A stretch of DNA of 64,000 nt from CAZWLY01 sp964634465 (GTDB lineage: Bacteria; Desulfobacterota; Desulfarculia; G963662305): contig CAZWLY010000016.1 of NCBI GenBank assembly GCA_964634465.1, positions 13,406 through 77,405 of the forward strand, given 5' to 3'. The notes beneath the pieces are model-generated. The model was not told where the DNA came from. It did not search any database and saw only the letters and a list, made by a program, of their open reading frames with translations. Position 1 is the stretch's first letter. Each line of letters opens with the position of its first letter. This document shows positions 35,128-43,240 of this stretch, piece after piece. The position numbers and the translations under genes were made by a program.

Positions 35128-36201
35128 CTAGTCGAAGACCACCGCCGCCTTGATGAAGCCCGGGGGCGGGTCGGCCGTATCCGCCAGGGCCCGGGCCAGA
35201 TCTTCGAGCTTGTAGTGGAAGTTGTTTATCTTTTCAAAGGGGTAGGCCCCGGAGTTGATCAACTTCATCGCGTCGGCCACGTTGCCGGCCTGGCCCTTGC
35301 CGGTGGCGACGGTGATGTCCCGCCAGACCAACTCGTCGAAGGCGATGGGCGTCTCCTTGCCGCCGGAAAGCCCGATTACGACCACCCGGCCCGAGGTCCG
35401 GACCAGCTTGAAGGCGGTCTGAATGGCCGAGGGTGCGCCCGAGGTCTCGACGACCACGTCGGGCCGGTCGCCGAGAAGTTCCGGGACCTTTTCCAGCGGG
35501 TCGTCCACGTCCACCCGCACGAGGTGATCGACGCCCATCTCCCTGGCCAGCTCGAAGCGGGCCTCGTCACGGCCCAGGCCCAGCATGACCACCGGCCCCA
35601 CCCCAGCCTCCTTGGCCGCGGCCAGGGCGCAGAGCCCCTGAGAGCCGGCCCCGGAGATGACCAGACTCTGGCCGAAGCCCATCCGGCCCAGGGTCTTGAT
35701 CCAGCGCACGCCGTTGCCGACCACCGACGACAGGCTGCCGGCCAGGTCGGGCGCGCCGGGGGCCAACTTGTGGACGATCGTGCCCGGAACCAGGTAGACG
35801 TACTCCGAGTAGCCGCCGAAGAGGTGGGGCGGCGTATCCGAGGCCAGGGAGATGCCATACAGCCCGCCGTCGGGGCAGTTGTGGTAGTGGTGGTCGCTCC
35901 GGCACCAATCGCACCGGCCGCAGGGGATGTAGGGCTCGGGCGTGACCCGATCGCCGACCTTGAGTCCGTAGGCCGCCGCCGCTTCGGGGCCGATATCGAC
36001 CACCTCGCCGGCGAACTCGTGGCCCATGATGACCGGGTAGCGGCCGAGGGGGGTCTGGCCGTGGAAGACCTTGAGGTCGGTCGAGCAGACCGAGGTGACC
36101 CTGGTCTTGATCAGGACCTGGTCGTCGGCCGGCGCAACCACCTCGAACTCTTCGAGCTCCAACCGGTTGGGCTCGACCACCACCATCGCCTTGGCTTTCA
36201 T
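35128..36201 (-). CDS. Zinc-dependent alcohol dehydrogenase (MDR, threonine dehydrogenase-like)
   Basis: The 357-aa MDR enzyme has catalytic-zinc residues in VCSTDLKVFHG and GHEFAGEV, a structural zinc lobe CGRCDWCRSDHHYHNC (four Cys), and a Rossmann motif GAGSQGLCALAAAKEAG. It should oxidise a secondary alcohol to a ketone with NAD(P). In this operon it could supply the beta-keto acid to BKACE, as 3,5-diaminohexanoate or carnitine dehydrogenases do in other pathways; here that is inference. GGGAGGCGGAC precedes ATG 36201. Confidence 0.88.
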   Translation of the reverse strand: MKAKAMVVVEPNRLELEEFEVVAPADDQVLIKTRVTSVCSTDLKVFHGQTPLGRYPVIMGHEFAGEVVDIGPEAAAAYGLKVGDRVTPEPYIPCGRCDWCRSDHHYHNCPDGGLYGISLASDTPPHLFGGYSEYVYLVPGTIVHKLAPGAPDLAGSLSSVVGNGVRWIKTLGRMGFGQSLVISGAGSQGLCALAAAKEAGVGPVVMLGLGRDEARFELAREMGVDHLVRVDVDDPLEKVPELLGDRPDVVVETSGAPSAIQTAFKLVRTSGRVVVIGLSGGKETPIAFDELVWRDITVATGKGQAGNVADAMKLINSGAYPFEKINNFHYKLEDLARALADTADPPPGFIKAAVVFD

Positions 36202-36238
36202 GTCCGCCTCCCTTGGGTCGGTCAGAACCGGCGTTCGT

Positions 36239-37609
36239 TCATCGGGGCAGATAGATGGCCCAGCCCAACGCCTCCCGGGCCGCCTCGGCCAGCGATTCGG
36301 CGATGGTCGGATGGGGCATCACCGACCGGGCCAGATCCTCCAACGTCGCCTCCATCTGGATGGCCAGGGCGGCCGCTGTGATGATCTCGGTGGCGAACGG
36401 GGCCAGGATGTGAACGCCCAACAGCTCCCCGTACTTGGCCTCGCCGACGACCTTGATGACGCCGTTGCTCTGACCCTGGATCATGGCCATCGGGCTGACG
36501 CCCAGGCTCGCCTCGCCGGTGATGACGTCGAAGTCCATCGCCTCGGCCTCGTCTTCGGTCAGTCCGACCGAGGCCGCCTGGGGCCGGGTGTAGGCTATCC
36601 TGGGCACGGCGTTGGGATTGTAGGCGACCTTCCCGCCCAGGGCGTTTTCGGCGGCGACGATGCCCAAGGCGGAGGAGCGGTGCGACAGGGCCGGGCCGTC
36701 GCCGGTTACGTCGCCGACCGACCAGATCCCTGGAGCTTTGGTCGCCAGGTATCCATCGACGCTCAAGTCTTCGAGTCCGACCGTCTCCAGGCCCAGGCCG
36801 CCGAGCGCCGGTCGCCGCTCGAGGTAGATCACCCGGTCGAAGGTCCGCTCCTCCGTCCGGCCTCGAACCGAGAGCGTCGCCTTCAGCCCGTCGCCGGCCG
36901 CGGTCACCGATTCCACCCGGCAGGAATTGAGGATGGTCAGCAGCTCGACGTTGATGATGCTTCTGAGCCGCTGGCTGATCTCCTGATCCATCTCCGGCAG
37001 GATGTTCCGGCCGGCCTCGGCCACGACCGCCTGGCCGCCGGCGGCGACGAGGAACTGGGCCAGTTCCAGGGCCCAGGGCCCGCCCTCCAAGATCAGCGTC
37101 CGCCGGGGCAGCTTCTCTTCTTCCAGGAACTGGGTCGAGTTGATGACGCCCTCCAGGTCCGCGCCCGGAAATTCGGGCTTCACCCACTCCGAACCGGTGG
37201 CGACGATGATCGATTCGGTCTGGTAGAGCTCGTCGCCGACGGCGATCTTGCCCGGCCCCTCGAGCCTGCCCCGACCTTCGATCAGGGTCACGCCGTGGGA
37301 CTCGGCCAGGCCCTTGGTTCCCAGGCTGAAGTAGCCGACCAGTTCGTTCTTGAGCCCCCACAGGGCCGCCTCGTCAAGCTCGGCCGCGGCGGTCTTGAAG
37401 CCGAAATCGGCCGCCGTCTTGATCGTCTCCAGGCGATCGAGGGTGGCGGCCAGAAGCTTGGTCGGAACGCAGGCCCGGTTCAGGCACAATCCGCCCCACT
37501 GGCCGTCCTCGATGAGACCGACCTTGGCCCCCAGTTGGCTGCCCCGGATGGCCGCGGCCACGCCGCCGGGGCCGCCGCCCAGGATGAGCAAGTCGAAAGT
37601 TTCCGGCAT
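36239..37609 (-). CDS. lpdA: Dihydrolipoyl dehydrogenase (E3) with unusual NAD-site motif
   Basis: The 456-aa flavoprotein has the FAD motif LLILGGGPGGVAAAIRG, the redox-active disulphide in GGLCLNRACVPTK (CxxxxC), and the C-terminal HPTIAESLAEA with the catalytic His-Glu pair. It re-oxidises the lipoyl group of the adjacent E2. The second Rossmann motif reads LEGGPWALELAQFL in place of GGGYIGLE-type, so two glycines are replaced. The stop is 11 nt from the E2 start region, making it part of the E1a-E1b-E2-E3 operon. Confidence 0.9.
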   Translation of the reverse strand: MPETFDLLILGGGPGGVAAAIRGSQLGAKVGLIEDGQWGGLCLNRACVPTKLLAATLDRLETIKTAADFGFKTAAAELDEAALWGLKNELVGYFSLGTKGLAESHGVTLIEGRGRLEGPGKIAVGDELYQTESIIVATGSEWVKPEFPGADLEGVINSTQFLEEEKLPRRTLILEGGPWALELAQFLVAAGGQAVVAEAGRNILPEMDQEISQRLRSIINVELLTILNSCRVESVTAAGDGLKATLSVRGRTEERTFDRVIYLERRPALGGLGLETVGLEDLSVDGYLATKAPGIWSVGDVTGDGPALSHRSSALGIVAAENALGGKVAYNPNAVPRIAYTRPQAASVGLTEDEAEAMDFDVITGEASLGVSPMAMIQGQSNGVIKVVGEAKYGELLGVHILAPFATEIITAAALAIQMEATLEDLARSVMPHPTIAESLAEAAREALGWAIYLPR

Positions 37610-37619
37610 CTTGTCCTCG

Positions 37620-38855
37620 CTATAACATCAGGAGCGGCTGCTCGATCAACTCCTTGATGGTCTTCAGGAAGGCCGCGCCCGGCGCGCCGTCGATGATCCG
37701 GTGATCGAAGCTGAGGCTCAAGGCCAGCCGCGGCTCGACGACCACTTGGCCGTCTTTGGCCGTCGGCTTGTCCACGATCCGGCCCACGCCCAGGATGGCG
37801 CTCTCCGGGTTGTTGACGATGGGGGTGAACTGGTCCACCTCCCAGGCGCCGAGGTTGGTCAGGGTGAAGGTCCCGGCGGCCAGGTCGTCGGGCATCAGCC
37901 GGCCGTCTTTGGCCGCTCCGAGGAGCCGGTCCAGCTCGGCCTGGATCTCCCGGATCGACCTGGCGTCGGCGTGGCGGATTTTGGGGACGATCAGCCCCTG
38001 GCCCAGATCGACGGCCACGCCGACGTGGATCTGCCGCCAGATTTTGATCACCTCGCCCTCCACGCTGGCGTTGAGCCGGGGATGGCGCTTCAGGGCTTGG
38101 GCGATGACCTTGGCCAGGATGGCGTTGTAGCCGACCTTGACCCCCTCGCCGGCCGCCTGGTTGAGCTTCCGGCGAAGCTCGACCAGTTCCACGGCCGAGG
38201 CCTCGGTGTGGAGGGTCAACTGGGCCTGGGTGGTCAGGCTCAAATGCATGTTCTTGAAGATCACCTTGCGCACGCCGGTGATGGGGATCTCCTCGGCGAC
38301 GCTCAGAAGCTCGCCCTCGGCCGCGGCGAGTTCCGGAACCGCCGCGGCCGGCCCGCCGGTCTCCAGGGCCTTCAGGATGTCGGCCCTGACGATTCGACCG
38401 CCGGGACCTGAGCCGGCAACGGCGGCCAGGTCGAGGCCGTGCTTTCTGGCCATCGCCCTGGCCAGGGGCGAGGCCTTGATCCGGCCGTCGGAGGCGGCCG
38501 GAGCGTTCGGGGCGCTCGGCCCGGCCGCCGGGGCGTCGGCCGGGCGTCGGGACGGGGCGACCGCAGCTTCGGGCGGTTCCACGGCCGGCTGTTCGGCCTG
38601 GAGCTTTTCGAGCTCCGCCTCGTCGACGGCCAGGTAGCCGATCACCTGACCGACCTTGATCGTTTCGCCCGGCGCGGCCAGGGGGTGAAGGAGCCCGTCG
38701 CCGGGCGAGGGCATTTCGTAGGAGACCTTGTCCGTCTCCAGGATGAGGACGATCTCGTCCTCCTTGACCAGCTCGCCCGGGGCGAAGTTCCACTTGGTTA
38801 GGGTGGCCTCCTCCATGGTCAGGCCCAACTTGGGGACTTGGATCTCTATGGCCAT
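37620..38855 (-). CDS. 2-oxoacid dehydrogenase E2 (dihydrolipoamide acyltransferase)
   Basis: The 411-aa product has one lipoyl domain (lysine in ETDKVSYEMP, about residue 43), an Ala/Pro-rich linker, a peripheral-subunit-binding domain (IKASPLARAMARKHGLDLAAV), and the catalytic acyltransferase domain ending SLSFDHRIIDGAPGAAFL with HxxxDG. It transfers the acyl group from E1 to CoA. The single lipoyl domain and order E1a-E1b-E2-E3 fit acetoin or branched/pyruvate dehydrogenase complexes of the Aco/Pdh type. ATG 38855 lies 12 nt after E1b. Confidence 0.92.
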   Translation of the reverse strand: MAIEIQVPKLGLTMEEATLTKWNFAPGELVKEDEIVLILETDKVSYEMPSPGDGLLHPLAAPGETIKVGQVIGYLAVDEAELEKLQAEQPAVEPPEAAVAPSRRPADAPAAGPSAPNAPAASDGRIKASPLARAMARKHGLDLAAVAGSGPGGRIVRADILKALETGGPAAAVPELAAAEGELLSVAEEIPITGVRKVIFKNMHLSLTTQAQLTLHTEASAVELVELRRKLNQAAGEGVKVGYNAILAKVIAQALKRHPRLNASVEGEVIKIWRQIHVGVAVDLGQGLIVPKIRHADARSIREIQAELDRLLGAAKDGRLMPDDLAAGTFTLTNLGAWEVDQFTPIVNNPESAILGVGRIVDKPTAKDGQVVVEPRLALSLSFDHRIIDGAPGAAFLKTIKELIEQPLLML

Positions 38856-38867
38856 GTCAGCTCCCGT

Positions 38868-39851
38868 CTATCTGTAGGCCGCGGCCTTGGCCGCCTCGAC
38901 CACCTCGGCCACGCCGGGCAGGACGAAGTCCTCCAAGGGCGGCGAGAAGGGGATGGGCACGTCCTTGGCCCCGACCCGACCGATGGGCGCGTCGAGGTAG
39001 TCGAACAACTCGTGCTGGATTCGGGCCGCCAGCTCCGCCCCGAAACCGCCGGTCAGACAGGCCTCGTGGACGATGACCGCCCGGAAGGTTTTCTTGATCG
39101 AGGCGGCCACGGTCTCCATGTCCAGCGGTTTGAGCGAGCGCAGATCGACGATCTCGGCCGAGATGTCCATCTTGGCCAACTCCTCGGCCGCCTCCAGACA
39201 CAGGTAGAAGCCCGAGCCGTAGGTCAACAGCGAGACGTCTTGTCCCTGGCGCTTGATCGCCGCCCGGCCCAGGGGGATTATGAACTCCGGGTCCTCGGGC
39301 ACCGGGCCCTCCTTGGCGAAAAGGCGCTTGTGCTGGAAGAACATCACCGGGTCGTCGTCGCGGATGGCGGCCTTGATCAACCCCTTGACGTCCCTCGGCT
39401 CCGAGGGCACGACTACTTTGACGCCCGGCGTGTGGACGAACCACGACTCCAGCGACTGGGAGTGCTGGGCGGCGGCCCTCAAGCCCGCTCCGTCCGGGCA
39501 CCAGACCACCATCGGCAGCTTGACCTGACCGCCGAACATGTAGCGGATCTTGGCCGCCTGGTTGCAGAGCTCGTCCATGCCGCAGGTGACGAAGTCGGAG
39601 AAATGAAAATCGACGAAGGGGCGCATGCCGGTCAAGGCCGCGCCGACGCCGCAGCCGGCGATGCAGGTCTCGGAGATGGGCGTATCCAGAATCCGGCCCG
39701 GAAAGGCCTCGGGGAGACCCTTGAACTGGCCGAAGATGCCGGCGTGGGCGACCAGGTCTTCGCCCAGGATGAAGATGGTCTCATCCTGGCTCATCTCTTC
39801 GTGGAGGGCCTCGGCCAGGGCGGCTGAACTGCTCAGTATTCTCTCGGACAT
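38868..39851 (-). CDS. 2-oxoacid/acetoin dehydrogenase E1 component, beta subunit
   Basis: The 327-aa product is a transketolase-like pyrimidine-binding E1 beta chain: FILGEDLVAHAGIFGQFKGL, read in parts, DTPISETCIAGCGVGAAL carrying the TPP-activating glutamate, and C-terminal IVHEACLTGGFGAELAA. It forms the heterotetrameric TPP-dependent E1 with the neighbouring alpha chain. AGGGGGCGCC precedes the ATG. The substrate cannot be settled from sequence; acetoin or short 2-oxo acids are candidates. Confidence 0.92.
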   Translation of the reverse strand: MSERILSSSAALAEALHEEMSQDETIFILGEDLVAHAGIFGQFKGLPEAFPGRILDTPISETCIAGCGVGAALTGMRPFVDFHFSDFVTCGMDELCNQAAKIRYMFGGQVKLPMVVWCPDGAGLRAAAQHSQSLESWFVHTPGVKVVVPSEPRDVKGLIKAAIRDDDPVMFFQHKRLFAKEGPVPEDPEFIIPLGRAAIKRQGQDVSLLTYGSGFYLCLEAAEELAKMDISAEIVDLRSLKPLDMETVAASIKKTFRAVIVHEACLTGGFGAELAARIQHELFDYLDAPIGRVGAKDVPIPFSPPLEDFVLPGVAEVVEAAKAAAYR

Positions 39852-39861
39852 GGCGCCCCCT

Positions 39862-40830
39862 TTACGGATTCACGAACAGATCTTCGAGCGCCTCTTCCGG
39901 CCGGGGGAAGGGGCTCTCCTGGGCGAAGGCCACGGCCGCCTCCAGCTCGGCGGCGACCTCGTCCCAGATCTGTCGTGACTTCTTCTTGGTCAGAATTCTT
40001 TTTTTGGTCAGCGTCTTGGCGAAGCGGTTGATGGGGTCGTTCTCGTTTCGCCAGGTCTCCACCTCTGCCTCCTCCCGGTACTTCTGGGGGTCGCCCTCGA
40101 AGTGGCCCCGAATCCGGTAGGTCTTGTTCTCGATCAGGGTCGGCCCCTGGCCGGCCCGGGCCCGCTCGACCGCTTCGAGCGCCGCCCGGCGCACGGCCAG
40201 GACGTCGTTGCCGTCCACGGCCACGCCGGGGATGTCGTAGCCGGCCGCCCGGACGCAGATGTCGCCCACGGCGCAGGCGTAGCTCTGGGGCGTGGTCGAG
40301 GCGTATTGGTTGTTCTCGACGACGAAGATGACCGGCAGCTTCCAGATGGAGCACATGTTCATCGCCTCGTGGACCGGCCCCCGGTTCGCGGCGCCGTCGC
40401 CGAAGAAGCAGACCGCCACCTGATCGGTCTTACGCAGCTTGATCGACAGCCCGGCCCCGGTGATGATCGGCAGCCCGCCGGCGACCACGCCGTTGGCGCC
40501 GAGGATGCCGATGGAGAAGTCGGCGATGTGCATCGAGCCGCCCTTGCCCTTGCAGTAGCCGGTCGCCTTGCCGAACAGCTCGGCGACCATCTTGTTCAAG
40601 TCGGCCCCCTTGGCGATCATGTGACCGTGGCCCCGGTGGGTGGTGGCCACGTAGTCGTCGGGTCTCAGAGTCGAACAGACCCCGACCGACGAGGCCTCCT
40701 GGCCGATGGAGAGATGGATGAAGCCGGGGATCTCTCCGGCGGCGAAGTATTCCCCGGCCATGGTCTCGAACTGGCGGACTTTAACCATGGTCCGATAGAG
40801 TTCGAGCAGGGTCTTGGAATCATCGGGCAT
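39862..40830 (-). CDS. 2-oxoacid/acetoin dehydrogenase E1 component, alpha subunit
   Basis: The 322-aa E1 alpha has the TPP-binding signature starting GDGAANRGPVHEAMN and ending FVVENNQYA, the phospho-loop region YRIRGHFEGDPQKYR, and N-terminal GFIHLSIGQEA. ATG 40830 follows GGAGGCGCG; the in-frame TTG at 40848 is the weaker choice because the ribosome site lies inside it. It decarboxylates the substrate with TPP and is the first of four contiguous dehydrogenase-complex genes. Confidence 0.92.
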   Translation of the reverse strand: MPDDSKTLLELYRTMVKVRQFETMAGEYFAAGEIPGFIHLSIGQEASSVGVCSTLRPDDYVATTHRGHGHMIAKGADLNKMVAELFGKATGYCKGKGGSMHIADFSIGILGANGVVAGGLPIITGAGLSIKLRKTDQVAVCFFGDGAANRGPVHEAMNMCSIWKLPVIFVVENNQYASTTPQSYACAVGDICVRAAGYDIPGVAVDGNDVLAVRRAALEAVERARAGQGPTLIENKTYRIRGHFEGDPQKYREEAEVETWRNENDPINRFAKTLTKKRILTKKKSRQIWDEVAAELEAAVAFAQESPFPRPEEALEDLFVNP

Positions 40831-40918
40831 ACGCGCCTCCTCGCTCAAGGGTCAAAAAGACCCGGCCGCTGTTCGCGTCAAGTTTTCGTCAAGCCGCTCT
40901 CGCGCCTCGAAACAGGAA

Positions 40919-40939
40919 GACCGGCCGCTTGGGCCGGTC
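40919..40939 (-). terminator. Hairpin between SDR gene and E1-alpha gene, possible attenuator
   Basis: GACCGGCC and GGCCGGTC form an 8-bp stem with a 5-nt loop immediately after the SDR stop; the minus strand continues TTCCTGTTTC. A direct repeat CTTGACG-AAAA-CTTGACG lies between it and E1 alpha. Partial termination is plausible, so the dehydrogenase genes may also have their own promoter. Confidence 0.5.
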
Positions 40940-40941
40940 GG

Positions 40942-41706
40942 TCAGAGCATGATCGAGCCGCCGTTGGAGTCGAGGGCGGCCCCGGTTATGTTTACCGCGG
41001 CGTCGCTGACAAGAAAGCCGATCACCGCCGCCTGCTCCTCGGGCGAGGCCATCTTGCCCCGGGGAATGCTCGCCGAGAGCCGGTCGATCTCGTCCGGGGA
41101 GGTGGAGTCGAGGACCATCGGCGTCAGGGTCGCGCCGGGGCAGAAGGCGTTGACCCTCACCCCGTGGGGGGCCAGCTCCCGGGCCAGGTGCCTGGACAGG
41201 CCGACCAGACCGTGCTTGGAGGCGGTGTAATGGGCCCCGCCCAGGAGGCTGCACGTCCGCCCGGCCAGAGAGGCGACGTTGACGATCACCCCCCGGCCCC
41301 GTTCGACCATCGGCCCGGCCGCCTCCCGGCAGAACAGGAAGCAGCCCCTCAAGTTGATCCCCAGCAAAAGATCCCACTCCGAGGTCTCGATGTTCAAAAA
41401 GGAGGTCCGGCGAAGTATTCCTGCCGCGTTGACCAGGAAGTCGATCGTCCCGAAGGCGTCGAGCGTCTCGCCCACCGCCCGCTTCACCTCGGCCTCGTCG
41501 GCCGCGTCGGCCGTGACGACGAGGGCCCTGGGGCCGCCCAGCCGCTCGATCTCCTTGTCGGTCCCGGCCAACCCCTCTTGGTTCAGGTCCACCAGGGCCA
41601 CCCCGGCGCCCATCCCGGCCAGGTGGATCGCCGCCGCCCGGCCGATACCGCTGGCCGCGCCGGTGACGAGGCCGAACCGGCCCGCTAAATCCAGTTGCCA
41701 GGCCAT
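40942..41706 (-). CDS. Short-chain dehydrogenase/reductase (SDR)
   Basis: The 254-aa classical SDR has the cofactor motif VTGAASGIGRAAAIHLA, NNAG-equivalent LVNAAGIL, the catalytic Ser in VNVASLAG, and YTASKHGLVG with the active-site Tyr and Lys. The C-terminal NITGAALDSNGGSIML is typical. An Asp after the second strand (LVDLNQEG) favours NAD over NADP. ATG 41706 has GGAGG at 9 nt; the GTG at 41727 lies before that ribosome site. It heads the minus-strand catabolic cluster and may oxidise a hydroxy acid or diol. Confidence 0.9.
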   Translation of the reverse strand: MAWQLDLAGRFGLVTGAASGIGRAAAIHLAGMGAGVALVDLNQEGLAGTDKEIERLGGPRALVVTADAADEAEVKRAVGETLDAFGTIDFLVNAAGILRRTSFLNIETSEWDLLLGINLRGCFLFCREAAGPMVERGRGVIVNVASLAGRTCSLLGGAHYTASKHGLVGLSRHLARELAPHGVRVNAFCPGATLTPMVLDSTSPDEIDRLSASIPRGKMASPEEQAAVIGFLVSDAAVNITGAALDSNGGSIML

Positions 41707-41787
41707 CTTTCGACCTCCACCAGTCACAATCCGGTTTGATTCTTTGTTCGTCTCGCCATCTCGGCCGTTAAATCGAGGGTGCCATGT

Positions 41788-42270
41788 CTATCGTTCAAAA
41801 CTGCCATTTGAAGCCGAAATCTTCATCTCTTTCTTGGTCCATATTGGATCCAGCCAACCACTCCGCTTGACCTCAAAATGATCCAAGTGCGGTGAATACG
41901 GTTTGATGTCAATAAGGGGAGTACCATCAATAACGTCGATGTCCTCGACTTGGAGCAAGTTCCCTTGGACCGCCGCCAACCTGACCGCGGACATACCGAT
42001 AGGATTGGGACGGGCGGGCAGCCGGGTGGCAAAAACACCGTGGGGATCATCGTCAAGGTAGGTGGGGGTGACGAGTTTAGGTTCGGCCGCTCGATGAAAC
42101 CAGTAGATCAGCCAGATTCGGTCAAAACCGTCCAGGTCCTTGAGCCCCATAATGAACTCTTCGAAGACCTCAACGGTACCTCGGGCGCCCTTGGAGGTTC
42201 TCGGCTGAAGAGGCGTTCCCGCCGCCTCGCGAAAAGACGTATGTACGATTCCAATCGGTTTGAGCTTCAC
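41788..42270 (-). CDS. TrmO-like tRNA (N6-threonylcarbamoyladenosine37-N6)-methyltransferase family protein
   Basis: The 160-aa product is a TsaA/YaeB-like beta-barrel (UPF0066). It opens KLKPIGIVHTSF, has GFDRIWLIYWFHRA, FATRLPARPNPIGMSAVRL with the conserved R-P-N-P-I-G SAM-site motif, and DIKPYSPHLDHF. Family members N6-methylate t6A37 of tRNA using SAM. The full-length bacterial TrmO has a C-terminal extension absent here, so this is the short single-domain form. GTG 42270 is the likely start, though the ribosome site is weak. Its base composition is clearly less GC-rich than the flanking genes, suggesting later acquisition. Confidence 0.82.
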   Translation of the reverse strand: MKLKPIGIVHTSFREAAGTPLQPRTSKGARGTVEVFEEFIMGLKDLDGFDRIWLIYWFHRAAEPKLVTPTYLDDDPHGVFATRLPARPNPIGMSAVRLAAVQGNLLQVEDIDVIDGTPLIDIKPYSPHLDHFEVKRSGWLDPIWTKKEMKISASNGSFER

Positions 42271-42405
42271 CTGCGGCTCATCCTTCTCTCAACAAGCCCT
42301 TCTCCTGATCTCCCGAGCAAAAATTCGATATGGTATTTCGGACGATGTTGATCCGTGTCGGTTCTAACTAACCAAAAAATAGCATCCTCCATGGCCGATT
42401 GCCTA

Positions 42406-42449
42406 TTGACATGCCGTTGCTTAGTAAGGTATACGTATACGTACACCTT
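42406..42449 (+). promoter_or_regulatory. Promoter with overlapping 24-bp GntR operator upstream of sugar-acid operon
   Basis: TTGACA at 42406-42411 is followed after 17-18 nt by GTATAC/TATACG. This -10 lies inside a near-perfect 24-bp palindrome (42426-42449) with arms AAGGT-TACGTA and TACGTA-ACCTT and one mismatched symmetric pair. It lies 54 nt before the regulator start. A GntR-family dimer bound here would block RNA polymerase. Confidence 0.75.
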
Positions 42450-42502
42450 GTCAACCGGTAATCCTGACGCCCGTCGACACCGCGGAAACATGGGGTGATC
42501 TC

Positions 42503-43240
42503 TTGGCTGACACGCCGTCCATAGAGCTGGCCAGAATCGAGGAGCGCGGACCCCTCGGCGAGCGGGTCTATCAAATTCTCAAGCAGGCCATCATCACCGC
42601 TCAGCTTCCGCTGGGAAGCTCGCTGCCGGAGGATCATCTGGTCCAGGCCTTGGGGGTCAGCCGGACTCCGGTCCGGGAGGCCCTCAAACGGCTCTCCAGC
42701 GAGGGCTTGGTCGAGCTGCCTTCCCGCAAGGCGGCCAAGGTTATTCGTCTGACCAACGAGGAGTTGGACCAGATCTTCGAGGCCAGGGAGGTGATCGAGA
42801 CCAGGTTCTTCGTCAGGGCGGCCCGGTCCATCCCCGTCGAGGAGTTCAGGGCCATCAAGGCCGAGCTGGGGGCGGCGGAGAAGTATCTCGACGAAGTCGG
42901 GGGCGACGCCGGCGCCTGGCGCAAGGCGCTGGAGAGATACCTCTACCTCGACCGGGCCTTCCACGACCGGCTCATCGAAGCCTCGGGCAACCAGTATTGG
43001 ATCCGGTTCTACAACACCGTTCGGGACCGCATTCAGATCTTCGCCCACCTGGTCAGCACCGCCCACCCGGAGAGGTTCCGGCTGGCCATCCCGGAACACA
43101 ACGACATCCTCGACGCAGTCATCGCCGGCGATTTCGCCAGGGGCAAGGCCCTGATGAGGAAGCACATCCGAACTTTCAGGGCCCGCATCGACATCGACTG
43201 GGCCGGGCAAGGGACAGTGGCAAATGTCAGGTTGGCCTAG
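42503..43240 (+). CDS. GntR/FadR-family transcriptional regulator of the sugar-acid operon
   Basis: The 245-aa product has a GntR winged helix (about 18-80; GVSRTPVREALKRLSSEGLVE) and an FCD domain with the metal-site pattern: Asp and His in LDRAFHDRLIEASGN, then His in PEHNDILDAV and in MRKHIRTF. FCD regulators commonly sense sugar acids or dicarboxylates. It starts at TTG 42503 with GGGGTGAT upstream; no ATG or GTG is available in frame. The gene overlaps the dehydratase start by 17 nt, so regulator and operon are coupled. The operator at 42426-42449 indicates autoregulation. Confidence 0.9.
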   Translation: MADTPSIELARIEERGPLGERVYQILKQAIITAQLPLGSSLPEDHLVQALGVSRTPVREALKRLSSEGLVELPSRKAAKVIRLTNEELDQIFEAREVIETRFFVRAARSIPVEEFRAIKAELGAAEKYLDEVGGDAGAWRKALERYLYLDRAFHDRLIEASGNQYWIRFYNTVRDRIQIFAHLVSTAHPERFRLAIPEHNDILDAVIAGDFARGKALMRKHIRTFRARIDIDWAGQGTVANVRLA

